Source of the DNA: Haemophilus parainfluenzae
GTDB lineage: Bacteria; Pseudomonadota; Gammaproteobacteria; Enterobacterales; Pasteurellaceae
Direction: 5' to 3'
Assembly: GCF_003252725.1 (NCBI RefSeq)
Contig: NZ_QEPO01000002.1
Location: 62,001-126,000, forward strand
DNA: 64,000 bases
The first letter of the stretch is position 1; each line of letters opens with the position of its first letter. Positions 38,479 through 49,557 of the stretch are shown one piece after another. The notes under the pieces were generated by a model. That model was not told where the DNA came from. It searched no databases and saw nothing but the letters and a program-made list of their open reading frames with translations. A program made the position numbers and the translations under genes.

Positions 38479-38538
38479 CTCGCGCTTTCTTTAATATGTG
38501 AATTTACTGATATTACTCATTTTCTTGTGGGGAAACTT

Positions 38539-40332
38539 ATGCAACACAACAATCCATTACCAACAGAAATACTGAATCTCTTACCAACACTAACGCCCCT
38601 TCAATTGGCATGGCTTTCGGGTTATGCATGGTCGCAAGCTTCCGGTGTAGAACAACAGGTCGCAGGGCAACATTTGGCAGCAAATTTGACCGCACTTTCG
38701 GCAGAACCTTTTTCAATTACAGTGCTTTCAGGATCACAAACCGGCAGTGCCAAATCGGTTGCGGATAAAGTTGCTGCAGAGCTTACTGAAGCCGGTATTG
38801 CCGTGAAACGTGTCCCTTTAAAAGATTACAAAGCGAAAACCATAGCAGATGAAAAATACCTGCTCTTAGTGACTTCCACGCAAGGTGAAGGCGAGCCACC
38901 AGAAGAAGGCGTGGTATTACATAAGTTATTAAACGGTAAAAAAGCACCAAAACTCACCGAACTGCAATTTGCTGTGTTGGGATTAGGGGATAGTTCTTAT
39001 CCAAATTTCTGCCAAGCAGGCAAGGATTTTGATCAGCGTTTTGCTGAATTAGGCGCGACGCGTTTATTTGAGCGAGTGGATGCAGATTTAGATTACAGTG
39101 CAACCGCGGAACAATGGATCCGAGATATTGTGGCTATCGTAAAAGAAAAGGCTGCGCAGGCTTCACCGGTTGTGCAAAGTATTGCTACAGCTACAACCGC
39201 ACCGGTAGCCAAGGAAAGCCAATATAATAAAGCCAATCCATTTCCTGCAACGTTAATCACTAACCAGAAAATTACCGGTCGTCAGTCGGATAAAGATGTG
39301 CGTCATTTAGAATTTGATTTAGCAGGTTCGGATCTTCATTACCAAGCGGGGGATGCACTCGGTGTATGGTTTGACAATGATCCTAAGTTAGTCGATGAAA
39401 TTTTATCGCTCGCGCAGATTGATCCTACTACAGAAGTGACAATTGAGGGAAAAGCGCAAACTATTTCGACCGCACTTTTATCGCATTTAGAGCTGACTCA
39501 AAACACACCTGCTTTTGTGAAAGACTATGCAGCTTTGGCTTATAACGAACAGTTAAACGATTTGGTTGCGGATAATCAAGCATTGCAAGAATTGGTTCAA
39601 CGTACACCGATTGTGGATGTGTTACATAAATTTCCTGCAAAATTAACCGCTGAACAACTGGTTTCATTATTGCGTCCTTTAACGCCTCGTTTGTATTCCA
39701 TTTCATCTTCTCCAGCAGAGGTTGGGGAAGAAGTGCATCTAACCGTTGGCGTGGTACGTTTTGAACATGAAGGTCGAGCACGTAGTGGCGCAGCCTCAAG
39801 CTTTTTAGCGGATCGCGTAGAAGAAGATGGCGCTGTGCGTGTATTTGTAGAGCATAACGATAATTTCCGTCTGCCAAATGACACGACTAAGCCAATTATT
39901 ATGGTGGGTTCCGGTACCGGCGTAGCACCATTCCGTGCCTTTATGCAGCAACGCGTAGCCGATGAGGCGAGTGGTAAAAACTGGCTGATTTTTGGTAATC
40001 CGCATTTTGCCAGCGATTTCCTTTATCAAACCGAATGGCAACAATTTGCCAAAGAGGGCTTCTTGCATAAATACGATTTTGCTTGGTCACGTGATCAAGA
40101 GAAGAAGATCTATGTGCAAGATAAAATTCGTGAAAATTCGACCGCACTTTGGCAATGGTTACAAGAAGGCGCTTATTTTTATGTCTGTGGTGATGCAGCC
40201 AAAATGGCAAAAGATGTGGAGCAAGCATTACTCGAAGTCATTGCTAAAGAAGGCAATTTAAGTCCGGATGAAGCAGAAGATTATTTAAATGAACTGCGTG
40301 AAGAAAAACGTTATCAACGCGATGTGTACTAG
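38539..40332 (+). CDS. cysJ: Sulfite reductase flavoprotein alpha subunit
   Basis: 597 aa from the ATG at 38539 (GGGGA ribosome binding site); an upstream in-frame GTG is not needed. E. coli CysJ is 599 aa. The flavodoxin domain (about 62-200) starts [19 protein letters not shown], the FAD-binding region has [21 protein letters not shown], and the NADPH-binding region [16 protein letters not shown] ends in KRYQRDVY. It passes NADPH electrons to CysI. Three uptake sequences are found within the gene. Confidence 0.96.
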   Translation: MQHNNPLPTEILNLLPTLTPLQLAWLSGYAWSQASGVEQQVAGQHLAANLTALSAEPFSITVLSGSQTGSAKSVADKVAAELTEAGIAVKRVPLKDYKAKTIADEKYLLLVTSTQGEGEPPEEGVVLHKLLNGKKAPKLTELQFAVLGLGDSSYPNFCQAGKDFDQRFAELGATRLFERVDADLDYSATAEQWIRDIVAIVKEKAAQASPVVQSIATATTAPVAKESQYNKANPFPATLITNQKITGRQSDKDVRHLEFDLAGSDLHYQAGDALGVWFDNDPKLVDEILSLAQIDPTTEVTIEGKAQTISTALLSHLELTQNTPAFVKDYAALAYNEQLNDLVADNQALQELVQRTPIVDVLHKFPAKLTAEQLVSLLRPLTPRLYSISSSPAEVGEEVHLTVGVVRFEHEGRARSGAASSFLADRVEEDGAVRVFVEHNDNFRLPNDTTKPIIMVGSGTGVAPFRAFMQQRVADEASGKNWLIFGNPHFASDFLYQTEWQQFAKEGFLHKYDFAWSRDQEKKIYVQDKIRENSTALWQWLQEGAYFYVCGDAAKMAKDVEQALLEVIAKEGNLSPDEAEDYLNELREEKRYQRDVY

Positions 40333-40349
40333 ATTTGTGGGGTGAAAAA

Positions 40350-42116
40350 ATGACAGAGCAAAACAAACAAAAAGGCTTGGAATGGCAAGAAAAACCGCTT
40401 TCTGACAATGAACGCTTAAAAACTGACAGTAACTTTTTACGCGGTACCATTTTAGATGATTTAGAGGATTCCTTAACCGGTGGTTTCCGTGGGGATAACT
40501 TTCAATTAATCCGTTTCCACGGTATGTATGAACAAGACGATCGTGATATTCGTGCCGAACGTGCAGAGGAAAAACTCGAACCGTTGAAATTTATGCTGCT
40601 ACGCTGCCGTTTACCGGGTGGGATTATCAAACCATTCCAATGGATTGAATTGGATAAATTCGCCCGTGAACACAGCTATTATCGTTCGATTCGTTTGACC
40701 AATCGTCAAACTTTCCAATATCACGGAGTGCCGAAAAGCCAATTACAAACTATGCATCGTTTATTGCATAGTTTGGGATTAGACTCCATTGCAACGGCTT
40801 CAGATATGAACCGTAATGTGTTGTGTACCTCGAACCCAATTGAATCGAAACTGCATCAGCAGGCATATGAATATGCGAAGAAAATTTCAGAACATCTGTT
40901 ACCACGTACACGAGGTTATTTAGATGTATGGATTGATGGTAAGAAAGTCCAAAGTAGCGATGATTTTTTACAGGAAGAACCGATTCTCGGTAAAACTTAT
41001 TTGCCACGTAAATTTAAAACAGCCGTGGTGATTCCACCACTTAATGATGTGGATTGTTACGGGAATGACTTAGATTTTGTCGCCATTGCAGATGAGAAGG
41101 GGAATTTGGTTGGCTTTAATGTTTTGGCTGGCGGTGGCTTATCCCTTGAACATGGCAACACCAAAACCTATCCGCATATTTCCCTTGAACTGGGTTATGT
41201 GCCGTTGGAATACACCTTAAAAGCAGCGGAAGCGGTGGTGACAACCCAACGGGATTTTGGTAACCGTAGCGATCGTAAAAATGCACGTAGTCGTTATACC
41301 ATTCAAAACATGGGGTTAGATAATTTCCGCGCCGAAGTCGAACGTCGTATGGGTATTCCATTTGAACCGATTCGTCCGTTTAAATTTACTGAACGCGGCG
41401 ATCGTATCGGTTGGGTAAAAGGCATTGATAACAACTGGCATTTGACCCTGTTTATCGAAAGCGGTCGCTTGGTGGATAATGATGAGAAAAAATTACTGAG
41501 TGGCGTGTTGGAAATTGCCAAAATTCATAAGGGCGATTTTCGTATCACCGCCAACCAAAATCTGATCGTGGCAAATGTAGCGGAAGAGGATAAAGCACAA
41601 ATTGAGCAAATTGCCCGTGATTACGGTTTGATTCGTGATGATGTGAGTAAATTACGTGAAAACTCAATGTCCTGCGTTTCTTTTCCAACCTGTCCACTAG
41701 CGATGGCAGAATCAGAGCGAATTCTTCCAAGCTTTATTGATGAACTGGATAAAGTGATGGCGAAACATCAAGTGGCTGATGATTATATTGTTACACGTAT
41801 TACCGGTTGCCCAAATGGATGTGGCCGCGCAATGTTGGCGGAAATCGGCTTGGTGGGCAAAGCAATTGGTCGTTACAATTTGCATATCGGTGGGGATCGT
41901 GAAGGTGTGCGTATTCCACGTCTTTATAAAGAAAATATCACGATTCCGGAAATTATCAGTGAACTTGATACTCTGATTGGCCGCTGGGCAAATGAGCGTC
42001 ATGCAAACGAAGGCTTTGGTGATTTCACTATTCGTACCGGCATTATTAAGCCGGTGGTAAATGCACCGGTAGATTTCTGGGATGACTCAAAAGTGATTAT
42101 TAAATCAGCGGCTTAA
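40350..42116 (+). CDS. cysI: Sulfite reductase hemoprotein beta subunit
   Basis: 588 aa from the ATG at 40350 (GGGG ribosome binding site). Six-electron reduction of sulfite to sulfide on a siroheme-[4Fe-4S] centre. The cluster ligands are visible as [14 protein letters not shown] and [14 protein letters not shown]. 17 bp after cysJ, and last gene of the operon. E. coli CysI is 570 aa. Confidence 0.96.
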   Translation: MTEQNKQKGLEWQEKPLSDNERLKTDSNFLRGTILDDLEDSLTGGFRGDNFQLIRFHGMYEQDDRDIRAERAEEKLEPLKFMLLRCRLPGGIIKPFQWIELDKFAREHSYYRSIRLTNRQTFQYHGVPKSQLQTMHRLLHSLGLDSIATASDMNRNVLCTSNPIESKLHQQAYEYAKKISEHLLPRTRGYLDVWIDGKKVQSSDDFLQEEPILGKTYLPRKFKTAVVIPPLNDVDCYGNDLDFVAIADEKGNLVGFNVLAGGGLSLEHGNTKTYPHISLELGYVPLEYTLKAAEAVVTTQRDFGNRSDRKNARSRYTIQNMGLDNFRAEVERRMGIPFEPIRPFKFTERGDRIGWVKGIDNNWHLTLFIESGRLVDNDEKKLLSGVLEIAKIHKGDFRITANQNLIVANVAEEDKAQIEQIARDYGLIRDDVSKLRENSMSCVSFPTCPLAMAESERILPSFIDELDKVMAKHQVADDYIVTRITGCPNGCGRAMLAEIGLVGKAIGRYNLHIGGDREGVRIPRLYKENITIPEIISELDTLIGRWANERHANEGFGDFTIRTGIIKPVVNAPVDFWDDSKVIIKSAA

Positions 42117-42119
42117 TGT

Positions 42120-42152
42120 ACAAAAGTGCGGTCGATTTTGACCGCACTTTTA
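42120..42152 (+). terminator. Uptake-sequence terminator after cysI
   Basis: AAGTGCGGT (42124-42132) and ACCGCACTT (42141-42149) form the stem, followed by a short T run. Confidence 0.8.
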
Positions 42153-42163
42153 ATCGAAATAAT

Positions 42164-42200
42164 AAAAAACCTTAGGTTTTAGCCTAAGGTTTTTGTTTTT
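42164..42200. terminator. Second bidirectional terminator between cysI and fur
   Basis: AAAAACCTTAGG / CCTAAGGTTTTT stem with A and T tracts, serving convergent cysI and fur. Confidence 0.88.
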
Positions 42201-42209
42201 TCGCAAGAA

Positions 42210-42644
42210 TTATTTTTTCTCTTCACATTTGTTGATATCGCTACATTTGCCGTAGAGATATAAACTGTGTGCTTTTAATTTGATGCCATGTTGTTCACTG
42301 ATTTCTTTTTGACGTTGTTCAATAATGTTATCAGTAAACTCAAATACTTTGCCACAATCTTCACAGATAATGTGATCGTGGTGCTCTGTTGGTGCAAGCT
42401 CAAAAACAGATTTGTTGCCTTCAAAATTATGGCGAATCAAGATATGCGCTTCATCAAATTGGTTAAGCACGCGATATACAGTTGCAAGGCCAATATCACT
42501 GCCTTGCTCTAACAAGATTTTATATACTTCTTCAGCTGAGAAATGTTCATGTTTATGCTCTTGCATTAATGCAAGGATAGTGAGCCGAGGTTCAGTAATT
42601 TTTAATCCTGCTTTTTTGAGTAATTTGATGTTTTCTTCAGACAT
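42210..42644 (-). CDS. fur: Ferric uptake regulator
   Basis: 144 aa. The N-terminal winged helix includes AGLKITEPRLTILALMQ and LATVYRVLNQFDEA. The regulatory metal site HHDHIICEDCGKV and a C-terminal Cys (DINKC) are visible. Represses iron uptake genes with Fe2+. Lies 33 bp downstream of fldA, the same order as in E. coli. Confidence 0.97.
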   Translation of the reverse strand: MSEENIKLLKKAGLKITEPRLTILALMQEHKHEHFSAEEVYKILLEQGSDIGLATVYRVLNQFDEAHILIRHNFEGNKSVFELAPTEHHDHIICEDCGKVFEFTDNIIEQRQKEISEQHGIKLKAHSLYLYGKCSDINKCEEKK

Positions 42645-42677
42645 AATGTTCCCTTAAATTTGCTAAATTAGAGATGG

Positions 42678-43202
42678 TTAAGCTAATTCTGCTAAACACA
42701 TTTCATCGTAGATTTGTTTTGTCCATTTCTCTACGCGTTCTGCAGTAAGTTCAGGTTGACGATCTTCATCAATACATAAACCGATAAAGTTTCCATCATC
42801 TAATAATGCCTTTGAGGATTCAAAGGTATAACCATCCGTTGGCCAGTTCCCTACAATAATCGCACCGCGTGGTTCAACGATATCTCGTACTGTACCGATC
42901 GCATCACAGAAATAATCTGCGTAGTCTTCTTGATCGCCACAGCCAAAGATACCGACTAATTTGTCAGTAAAATCAATTTCTTCTAAGGTTGGGAAAAAAT
43001 CATCCCAGTCAGCTTGTGCTTCACCGTAATACCAAGTTGGAATACCGAAAAGTAAAAAATCATAACCTTCGATATCTTCTTTAGAGCTTTTTGCAATGTC
43101 ACGAATATCAACGAGTTCGTTGCCTAATTGCTTTTGAATCATTTTTGCAATGTTTTCTGTATTACCTGTGTCACTACCGTAAAATAAACCGACAACTGCC
43201 AT
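42678..43202 (-). CDS. fldA: Flavodoxin
   Basis: 174 aa. The FMN phosphate loop is GSDTGNTENIA and the isoalloxazine-binding loops lie in PTWYYGEAQADWDDF and GCGDQEDYADYFCDA. Low-potential electron carrier that replaces ferredoxin under iron limitation. It forms an operon with fur and is preceded by a triple TTCTCATTT-type repeat that looks like a Fur operator. Confidence 0.96.
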   Translation of the reverse strand: MAVVGLFYGSDTGNTENIAKMIQKQLGNELVDIRDIAKSSKEDIEGYDFLLFGIPTWYYGEAQADWDDFFPTLEEIDFTDKLVGIFGCGDQEDYADYFCDAIGTVRDIVEPRGAIIVGNWPTDGYTFESSKALLDDGNFIGLCIDEDRQPELTAERVEKWTKQIYDEMCLAELA

Positions 43203-43287
43203 TGTTCTTTCCTTTTGAAATAAAATTAGGTGAGTAGAAAAAAAGATGAGGGATCAAAGCCCCACAATTTGTGCGAACTATAACATA

Positions 43288-43342
43288 AATGAATTCTCAT
43301 TTGAATAGAATAATTCTCATTTAAAACGATTAATTCTTATTT
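43288..43342 (-). promoter_or_regulatory. Putative Fur operator of fldA-fur
   Basis: Three direct repeats AATTCTCATTT, AATTCTCATTT and AATTCTTATTT start at 43292, 43312 and 43332, exactly 20 bp apart. Read on the minus strand, AAATGAGAATT resembles Fur-box hexamers (GATAAT-type). The last copy runs into the 3' end of ybfF. Confidence 0.65.
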
Positions 43343-44115
43343 AGAAACCTATCAATAGCACGTATCACAAAATCAGGTTTTTCGGCATGAACCCAGTGCC
43401 CACAACCATTGATGGTAAAGGAGGTCGCATTCGGGAATTGTTTTAGAATGGTTTCGGTATATTCAGGTTTAATATAAGATGAAAGTCCACCCTTGATGAA
43501 GAGTGTAGGCGTATTAGCGAAGACCTCTTGCCAATCCATTAGCGCCGCATAATGTTCAAAGAGTGCGGTCAAATTGAAACGAAAATATTCACTTGAAGTA
43601 GGCTCAAAAGATTTCAACATAAATTGCACCACACTCGGATCGGCAATTTCAGTTTCTAAAATAGGCTTAGCTTGTTGACGAGTTTGTGGCTGCGCTTTTT
43701 TCACAGCAAACAAACCACGGAACACATCATCATGTCCAGCACTGCTATTTGCGACTGGGGCAATATCAATGACGACCAATTTTTCTACGCGCTGTGGTTG
43801 AAGAGCGGTCATTTTCATGGCTGTTTTTCCACCCATTGAATGACCAATTAAGATAACCTTATCTAATTGAAGATGATCGATAAGTTGCCATACATCATCA
43901 GCCATGACATCGTAATTCATTGTTTCTGAATGAAAACTATGACCATGATTACGTAAATCTACGCGCAAAATATTATAGTTATCGCTAAATGCACGCGCGA
44001 TGACACCAAGATTATTCATATCCCCAAACAAGCCGTGAATGAAAACTAAAGTAGGCGAATTAATTGATTGTTTTGCTTGGTGAAATTGATGGTTTAATAA
44101 TTGGGAAGATGACAT
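43330..44115 (-). CDS. ybfF: Alpha/beta hydrolase of the YbfF type
   Basis: 261 aa. The oxyanion region FIHGLFGDMNN, nucleophile S93 in GHSMGGKT and the catalytic His in GCGHWVHAEKP are visible. E. coli YbfF is an acyl-CoA/ester hydrolase. Divergent from seqA as in E. coli. An uptake sequence sits inside the gene around 43561. Confidence 0.92.
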   Translation of the reverse strand: MSSSQLLNHQFHQAKQSINSPTLVFIHGLFGDMNNLGVIARAFSDNYNILRVDLRNHGHSFHSETMNYDVMADDVWQLIDHLQLDKVILIGHSMGGKTAMKMTALQPQRVEKLVVIDIAPVANSSAGHDDVFRGLFAVKKAQPQTRQQAKPILETEIADPSVVQFMLKSFEPTSSEYFRFNLTALFEHYAALMDWQEVFANTPTLFIKGGLSSYIKPEYTETILKQFPNATSFTINGCGHWVHAEKPDFVIRAIDRFLNKN

Positions 44116-44147
44116 ATATTTTGCGTGAGAATTTGGTTAGAAATCGT

Positions 44148-44153
44148 TATAAT
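44148..44153 (+). promoter_or_regulatory. Probable -10 of the seqA promoter
   Basis: Consensus TATAAT 33 bp before the seqA start. No convincing -35 at 16-18 bp. Confidence 0.4.
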
Positions 44154-44185
44154 GGACGAAAATTTTAACAAACGGAGAGAAAAAA

Positions 44186-44827
44186 ATGAAGATAATTGAA
44201 GTCGATGAAGAATTATATCAATACATTGCGGCACAAACTCAATCTATTGGAGAAAGTGCGTCTGATATTCTTCGCCGTTTGTTGAATTTACCCACTCACG
44301 CAACAAGCTCGGTTGATTTCTTTGAATCAGTCGCGTCAGCTGAAACGCCAAAAAGTGCGGTGCATTCTGAGCCTGTTTTAACGGAAAAAACAACCGAAGC
44401 ATCACAACCAAAAGTTGAGCCTGTCGAACCGCCAAAAGCAGTGAAAAAACAATCGGATGAAGCAATAAATCACATTGTTGATAAAGTTCGAGCGTTATTG
44501 AATTCGACAGAATTTAAAGAAGAGCCAAAAGCCGTTGTGCGTTTTTTAAGTATATTACGTACGCTTTATCGTACCAATCCAGAAAGCTTTGCACAGGCAA
44601 CCGAAAGCTTGCAAGGCCGTACTCGTGTGTATTTTGCTCGTGATGAAGGAACATTGCTTGTAGCGGGTAATCATACTAAACCAAAACAAATCCCAGATAC
44701 ACCATATTGGGTAATTACCAATACCAATAGTGGTCGTAAGATGTTGATGCTTGAAGGGGCGATGCAGTCTATGCATTTGCCGGAATATTTAATCGACGAA
44801 GTTCGCCCTTATTTCGTTAGCAACTAA
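44186..44827 (+). CDS. seqA: Negative modulator of replication initiation SeqA
   Basis: 213 aa. The N-terminal oligomerisation region (IEVDEELYQYIAAQTQSIGESASDILRRLL) and the C-terminal hemimethylated-GATC binding domain (about 95-213, including RTRVYFA and NTNSGRKMLMLEGAMQ) are clear. It is longer than E. coli SeqA (181 aa) because of a Pro/Glu/Lys-rich linker, which contains an uptake sequence (44353-44361, encoding Ser-Ala-Val). Followed after 4 bp by menE. Confidence 0.95.
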   Translation: MKIIEVDEELYQYIAAQTQSIGESASDILRRLLNLPTHATSSVDFFESVASAETPKSAVHSEPVLTEKTTEASQPKVEPVEPPKAVKKQSDEAINHIVDKVRALLNSTEFKEEPKAVVRFLSILRTLYRTNPESFAQATESLQGRTRVYFARDEGTLLVAGNHTKPKQIPDTPYWVITNTNSGRKMLMLEGAMQSMHLPEYLIDEVRPYFVSN

Positions 44828-44831
44828 GTCA

Positions 44832-46184
44832 ATGCAAAAATTCCCTTGGCAAGCATTTGCCCAAAATTCAGTGTATGCAAATCAGATCGCGTTGCGAAAT
44901 TCGCAGGGCGATCCTTTTACTTGGGCTGAACTTGCTGAGAAAATTAATCAGGTAGAAGCCTTTCTTTTACAACAAGGTGTGACAGCGCAAAGTGCGGTTG
45001 CTTTTTGTGGTAAAAATTCAGAACAGATCTTATTTCTTTATTTAGCTGTTATTCAGCTAGGCGCAAAAATTTTAGGTATCAACCCTGCATTTCCTCAAGA
45101 AAAAAGAGAAGAATTGTGCCAAGTGTATGGGGTGGATTTTTGTTATCAAACCGAAGATATTCATTATTTAGTTACTAAAGCATTACCCGAACATAACGCT
45201 GACTTTACAAAAGCGGCAACGATGACATTAACATCGGGTTCAACTGGTTTGCCTAAAGCAGTGGTGCATAATGTGTCTGCTCATTTAGCTAATGCGGAAG
45301 GCGTTTGTACCTTAATGAATTTTGGCAAAGATCAATTATGGCTACTTTCTTTGCCGCTTTATCATGTTTCTGGACAAGGCATTGTGTGGCGCTGGCTTTA
45401 CGCAGGGGCAACCTTAGTTTTACCGAAAGAAGATTTTTATCTATCTATTGGTGAGGTTTCCCATGTTTCTCTCGTGCCAACGCAATTACAACGTTGGTTT
45501 GATTATTTGGTAGAACATCCACAACCTATCCAAACTCAAGCGGTATTATTGGGTGGTACACAAATTCCTGTTAAATTAACCCAAGCGCTAAGTGAATTAG
45601 GGATTCGCAGTTATTCAGGTTATGGTATGACCGAAATGGCTTCTACCGCATTCGCTAAACAATCGGATGGAAAAATAGGTGTGGGGCAGCCTTTGCTTGG
45701 TCGAGAGTTCAAGTTAGTGAATGAAGAAGTTTGGCTAAAAGGTGCAGGACTTGCCATGGGATATTGGCGAGATGGGTGGGTTGACCCGCTAACTAATGCT
45801 GAAGGTTGGTTCCAAACCAAAGATAAAGGTCAATGGCTTGATGATGAATTAGTCATTCAAGGCCGATTGGATAATATGTTTATTTCTGGCGGTGAAAATA
45901 TTCAGCCGGAAGAAATTGAAAAAGTGATTGCACAATCAGATTTAGTGAAGCAAGTCTTTGTTTTGCCTAAATATGATGAGGAATTTGGCCATCGCCCTGT
46001 CGCGATTATTGAATTTCATACATCCTTTAATGAAAGTGCGGTTGAATCTCTCAACGTTTTTTTACAAGGGCGACTGGAACGATTTAAGCAACCTGTTGCC
46101 TACTATGAACTCCCGCAGGATTTAATCCAAGGGGCAATAAAGATTTCTCGCAAAGCACTCGCCGATTGGCTGTCGCAACAATAG
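44832..46184 (+). CDS. menE: o-Succinylbenzoate-CoA ligase
   Basis: 450 aa, adenylate-forming enzyme of menaquinone synthesis. The AMP-binding P-loop MTLTSGSTGLPKAVVH, YGMTEMAS and the hinge GRLDNMFISGGENIQPEEIE are visible. E. coli MenE is 451 aa. Immediately downstream of seqA, so probably cotranscribed. Confidence 0.93.
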   Translation: MQKFPWQAFAQNSVYANQIALRNSQGDPFTWAELAEKINQVEAFLLQQGVTAQSAVAFCGKNSEQILFLYLAVIQLGAKILGINPAFPQEKREELCQVYGVDFCYQTEDIHYLVTKALPEHNADFTKAATMTLTSGSTGLPKAVVHNVSAHLANAEGVCTLMNFGKDQLWLLSLPLYHVSGQGIVWRWLYAGATLVLPKEDFYLSIGEVSHVSLVPTQLQRWFDYLVEHPQPIQTQAVLLGGTQIPVKLTQALSELGIRSYSGYGMTEMASTAFAKQSDGKIGVGQPLLGREFKLVNEEVWLKGAGLAMGYWRDGWVDPLTNAEGWFQTKDKGQWLDDELVIQGRLDNMFISGGENIQPEEIEKVIAQSDLVKQVFVLPKYDEEFGHRPVAIIEFHTSFNESAVESLNVFLQGRLERFKQPVAYYELPQDLIQGAIKISRKALADWLSQQ

Positions 46185-46197
46185 GAAAGTTAGTTTA

Positions 46198-49100
46198 ATG
46201 AAAAAAATCTCTCGTGTTTTGACCGCACTTGGTCTTTCATTTGTTTTTACGCTGGCACTTTCTCAGCCTGTTTGGGCAGAGAATAGTAATGCTGATTTAC
46301 CGTCGGAAAAAACGCTAAAAAGTGAATTAGCTGATGCACAAAAATTACCGGATGGTGATGAAAAGACAAATAATATTGCGACAATCCAGGCTTCGCTTGA
46401 TTTCTTGCAACAAATTCAAACACAGCAAAAAAATAACAACGATTTGCAAGATACGCTTATTGATGCAGATTCTGAAATTCAGAAGAATAGTGCTGATCTT
46501 CAAAATCTTAAAAAACAGCTAAGCACGCCAAGTAACACCGATTATGCTTCACAAAGTTTAGCTAATCTACAGGCTCAGGTTGAGAAACTGACCAATCAAC
46601 AACAAGATGCCCAATCTGCATTAAGTGCGGTGAATACGCAACTTGCAGGGCAGAGCTCTGTGTCGGAACGTGCTCAAACAGCCTTAACAGATAATGTTAA
46701 ACGTACGCAAGAATTGAATCAGAAATTAGCTGATCCAACGACAAGTTCACTATTAAAACAGCAAATTCAGCTTGAATTACAACTGATTGAGCTAAAAAAT
46801 ATCTATAATCAAGTGCTATTAAAAAATAGCGATCAGTTGACTGTGCTTTATCGAAGTCGATATGAGTTATTAAATACTCGTGTTCAAGCATTGCAGCAAC
46901 AAATTGCAGCCATTCAAGAAGCGATTAATCAAAAGAATTTGGCTAAAACACAAAACCAAGTTGAGCAAGCACAACAACAAAGCCAAAATGTTGAGCAAAA
47001 TCCGTTGATTCAGAAAGAATTGAATTTGAATGCGCAGCTTAGCCAATATTTACTTGAGCAAACAGAGAAAACCAATACATTAACGCAAGATGAATTACGC
47101 ATGCGAAATGTGTTGGATAACTTAACGCAGACACAACGTACCATTGATGAGCAAATCAGTGCGTTACAAGGCACGTTGGTGCTTTCTCGCATTATTCAGC
47201 AACAAAAACAAAAATTACCGACCAATTTAAATATTCAAGGTCTTTCAAAGCAAATTGCGGATTTGCGTGTACAGATCTTCGATATTACGCAAAAACGTAA
47301 TGAGCTTTATGATATTGATGCCTACATCAGTAAAATTGAGCAGGATGAAAACAAATCGTTTACACCGGCGGAAAAAGCACAATTAACCAATTTATTGACA
47401 GAACGTCGAAAAGTGGCTTCTGATTTGATTAAGTCATTGAATAATCAGTTGAATTTGGCGATTTCCTTAGAGCTAACCCAGCAACAAATTACACAAATCA
47501 GTGATCAGATCCAGTCTAAACTTGATCAACAAAGTTTCTGGGTAAAAAGTAATAATCCAATTAATTTAGATTGGATCAAAAAACTGCCAATGTCACTCAA
47601 GGCACAACTTGATGGTATTGGAAAGAAAATCGGCTTCCCGACAAATTTCGATAATTTGCCGTATTTACTTACTTATGTCTTTATTTTGTTTGTGATTGGT
47701 GGATTGATTTTCAAATTTAAAGAATCGATTAAACACCGTTTGAGCGTGATTAATGGCGAAATTAATACGCGTCGTTCGGATAGCCAATGGCATACGCCGC
47801 TTGCGTTATTTTATACCGCACTTTTATCTTTATCAGGCACCCTTTGGTTCTTAGCGGCTTGCCAATTGTTGGGCTTTTTCTTGGTGAAAAATCCACAAGA
47901 ATTTTGGGAATGGTCACTTCGCATGGCAGCCTATTGGTGGTTCTTTAGTTTTGTTTTATCCACTCTTCGACCGAATGGTATTTTAGTCCGCCATTTCGGT
48001 TTTTCTAAAGAGAGTGCGATTGCTCTGCAAGACGTCACAAAACGTATCATTGTTTCCGTTGTGTTATTACTGAATACGTCGATTTTCAGTAATGTCATGG
48101 ATACCGGATTAGCGAATGACGTTCTCGGCGAAATTAATACGATTGTTGCCTTACTTTTCTGTATTGTGATTATTGCGCCACGTTTCGTTCGCACAGAAAA
48201 ATCGTTGAATTCAAGCGCAACGGATCAGCGTGATAGAACGCTTTTAAAAATTATGCGCGTTTTATTGCAATTGGTCCCTGTTATTTTAATTGCACTAATT
48301 GCTTTAGGATATTATTACACCGCCTTAAATTTAATTACGCATATTATTAATACCTACATTGCGTGGGTAGTGTGGTCGTTGGTGCGTCATACAATTTATC
48401 GTGGTGTCACAGTAGCATCAAGACGTTTAGCTTATCGTCGTTTACAAGAAAAACGTCAACAAAAACAGCAAGATTCAAGTGATGCTTCAGCTTCTGATGA
48501 TGTGGTAGTCATTACCGAACAAGAAGAGGGATTGGCCTTAAATGAAGTACGTAGCCAGTTACTACGCTTTGCCGATCTCTTTATTTGGACCGCACTTTTT
48601 GCCATCTTCTATTATGTATGGTCAGATTTAGTCACTGTTGTAAGTTACTTGCGAGACATTACCTTATGGCAGCAAACTTCAACGACTGAAGCGGGTGTGG
48701 TGACTGAAACGATTTCACTCTTTAACTTGATCGTTGCGTTAATCATTGTTGTGATTACCTATATTTTAGTGCGTAATATTCAAGGTATTTTAGAAATATT
48801 ACTCTTCTCCCGAGTGAAACTTTCACAAGGTACGCCTTATACCATTACCACCTTATTAACCTATATCTTGGTTGCAGTGGGTGGCGCATGGGCATTTTCT
48901 ACCCTTGGGATGTCATGGTCTAAATTACAATGGTTATTTGCCGCCCTTTCCGTTGGTCTCGGTTTTGGTATGCAAGAAATTTTTGCGAACTTTGTTTCCG
49001 GCATCATTTTATTATTTGAGCGTCCAATTCGTGTGGGTGATACTGTGACAATTAACGATGTAACAGGTACAGTAGCGAAAATCCGTATTCGCGCCATTAC

Positions 49101-49542
49101 GATGATCGATCCGGATCGAAAAGAAGTGATTGTGCCAAATAAATCCTTTGTAACCGGACAAGTGACTAACTGGGCATTATCTAACACCGTTACTCGTTTG
49201 GTTATATCCGTTGGGGTGGCTTATGGATCAGATTTAGAGTTGGTGAAACGTTTATTATTGCAAGCTGCAAATGAGCAACCAAGCGTCTTAAAAGATCCAG
49301 AACCAAGAGCATTATTCTTAACCTTTGGGGCAAGTACGTTAGATCACGAATTACGTGTTTATGTGGGTCAAGTGTCTGAGCGAAATGATACGCTTGATGC
49401 ACTTAATCGCCGCGTAAATCAGTTATTTGCTGAAAATAATATTGATATTGCATTCAACCAATTAGATATTTTTATTAAGAATAAAGATACGGGTGAAGAA
49501 ATTCCATTTATTGATGTGGCAAAATTAGCCCAAAATCATTAA
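46198..49542 (+). CDS. mscK: Large mechanosensitive channel of the MscK/KefA type
   Basis: 1114 aa with a signal peptide (cleaved near PVWAEN). A long periplasmic region (about 30-450) is rich in Q/N/L heptads and predicted coiled coil. Many membrane helices follow (from about 490), and a C-terminal MscS core contains LGFGMQEIFANFVSGIILLFERPIRVGDTV. Jettisons solutes upon hypo-osmotic shock. E. coli MscK is about 1120 aa. The signal peptide contains an uptake sequence (46222-46230). 13 bp after menE and 15 bp before aroC. Confidence 0.92.
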   Translation: MKKISRVLTALGLSFVFTLALSQPVWAENSNADLPSEKTLKSELADAQKLPDGDEKTNNIATIQASLDFLQQIQTQQKNNNDLQDTLIDADSEIQKNSADLQNLKKQLSTPSNTDYASQSLANLQAQVEKLTNQQQDAQSALSAVNTQLAGQSSVSERAQTALTDNVKRTQELNQKLADPTTSSLLKQQIQLELQLIELKNIYNQVLLKNSDQLTVLYRSRYELLNTRVQALQQQIAAIQEAINQKNLAKTQNQVEQAQQQSQNVEQNPLIQKELNLNAQLSQYLLEQTEKTNTLTQDELRMRNVLDNLTQTQRTIDEQISALQGTLVLSRIIQQQKQKLPTNLNIQGLSKQIADLRVQIFDITQKRNELYDIDAYISKIEQDENKSFTPAEKAQLTNLLTERRKVASDLIKSLNNQLNLAISLELTQQQITQISDQIQSKLDQQSFWVKSNNPINLDWIKKLPMSLKAQLDGIGKKIGFPTNFDNLPYLLTYVFILFVIGGLIFKFKESIKHRLSVINGEINTRRSDSQWHTPLALFYTALLSLSGTLWFLAACQLLGFFLVKNPQEFWEWSLRMAAYWWFFSFVLSTLRPNGILVRHFGFSKESAIALQDVTKRIIVSVVLLLNTSIFSNVMDTGLANDVLGEINTIVALLFCIVIIAPRFVRTEKSLNSSATDQRDRTLLKIMRVLLQLVPVILIALIALGYYYTALNLITHIINTYIAWVVWSLVRHTIYRGVTVASRRLAYRRLQEKRQQKQQDSSDASASDDVVVITEQEEGLALNEVRSQLLRFADLFIWTALFAIFYYVWSDLVTVVSYLRDITLWQQTSTTEAGVVTETISLFNLIVALIIVVITYILVRNIQGILEILLFSRVKLSQGTPYTITTLLTYILVAVGGAWAFSTLGMSWSKLQWLFAALSVGLGFGMQEIFANFVSGIILLFERPIRVGDTVTINDVTGTVAKIRIRAITMIDPDRKEVIVPNKSFVTGQVTNWALSNTVTRLVISVGVAYGSDLELVKRLLLQAANEQPSVLKDPEPRALFLTFGASTLDHELRVYVGQVSERNDTLDALNRRVNQLFAENNIDIAFNQLDIFIKNKDTGEEIPFIDVAKLAQNH

Positions 49543-49557
49543 TTAAAGAGAGAGAAT

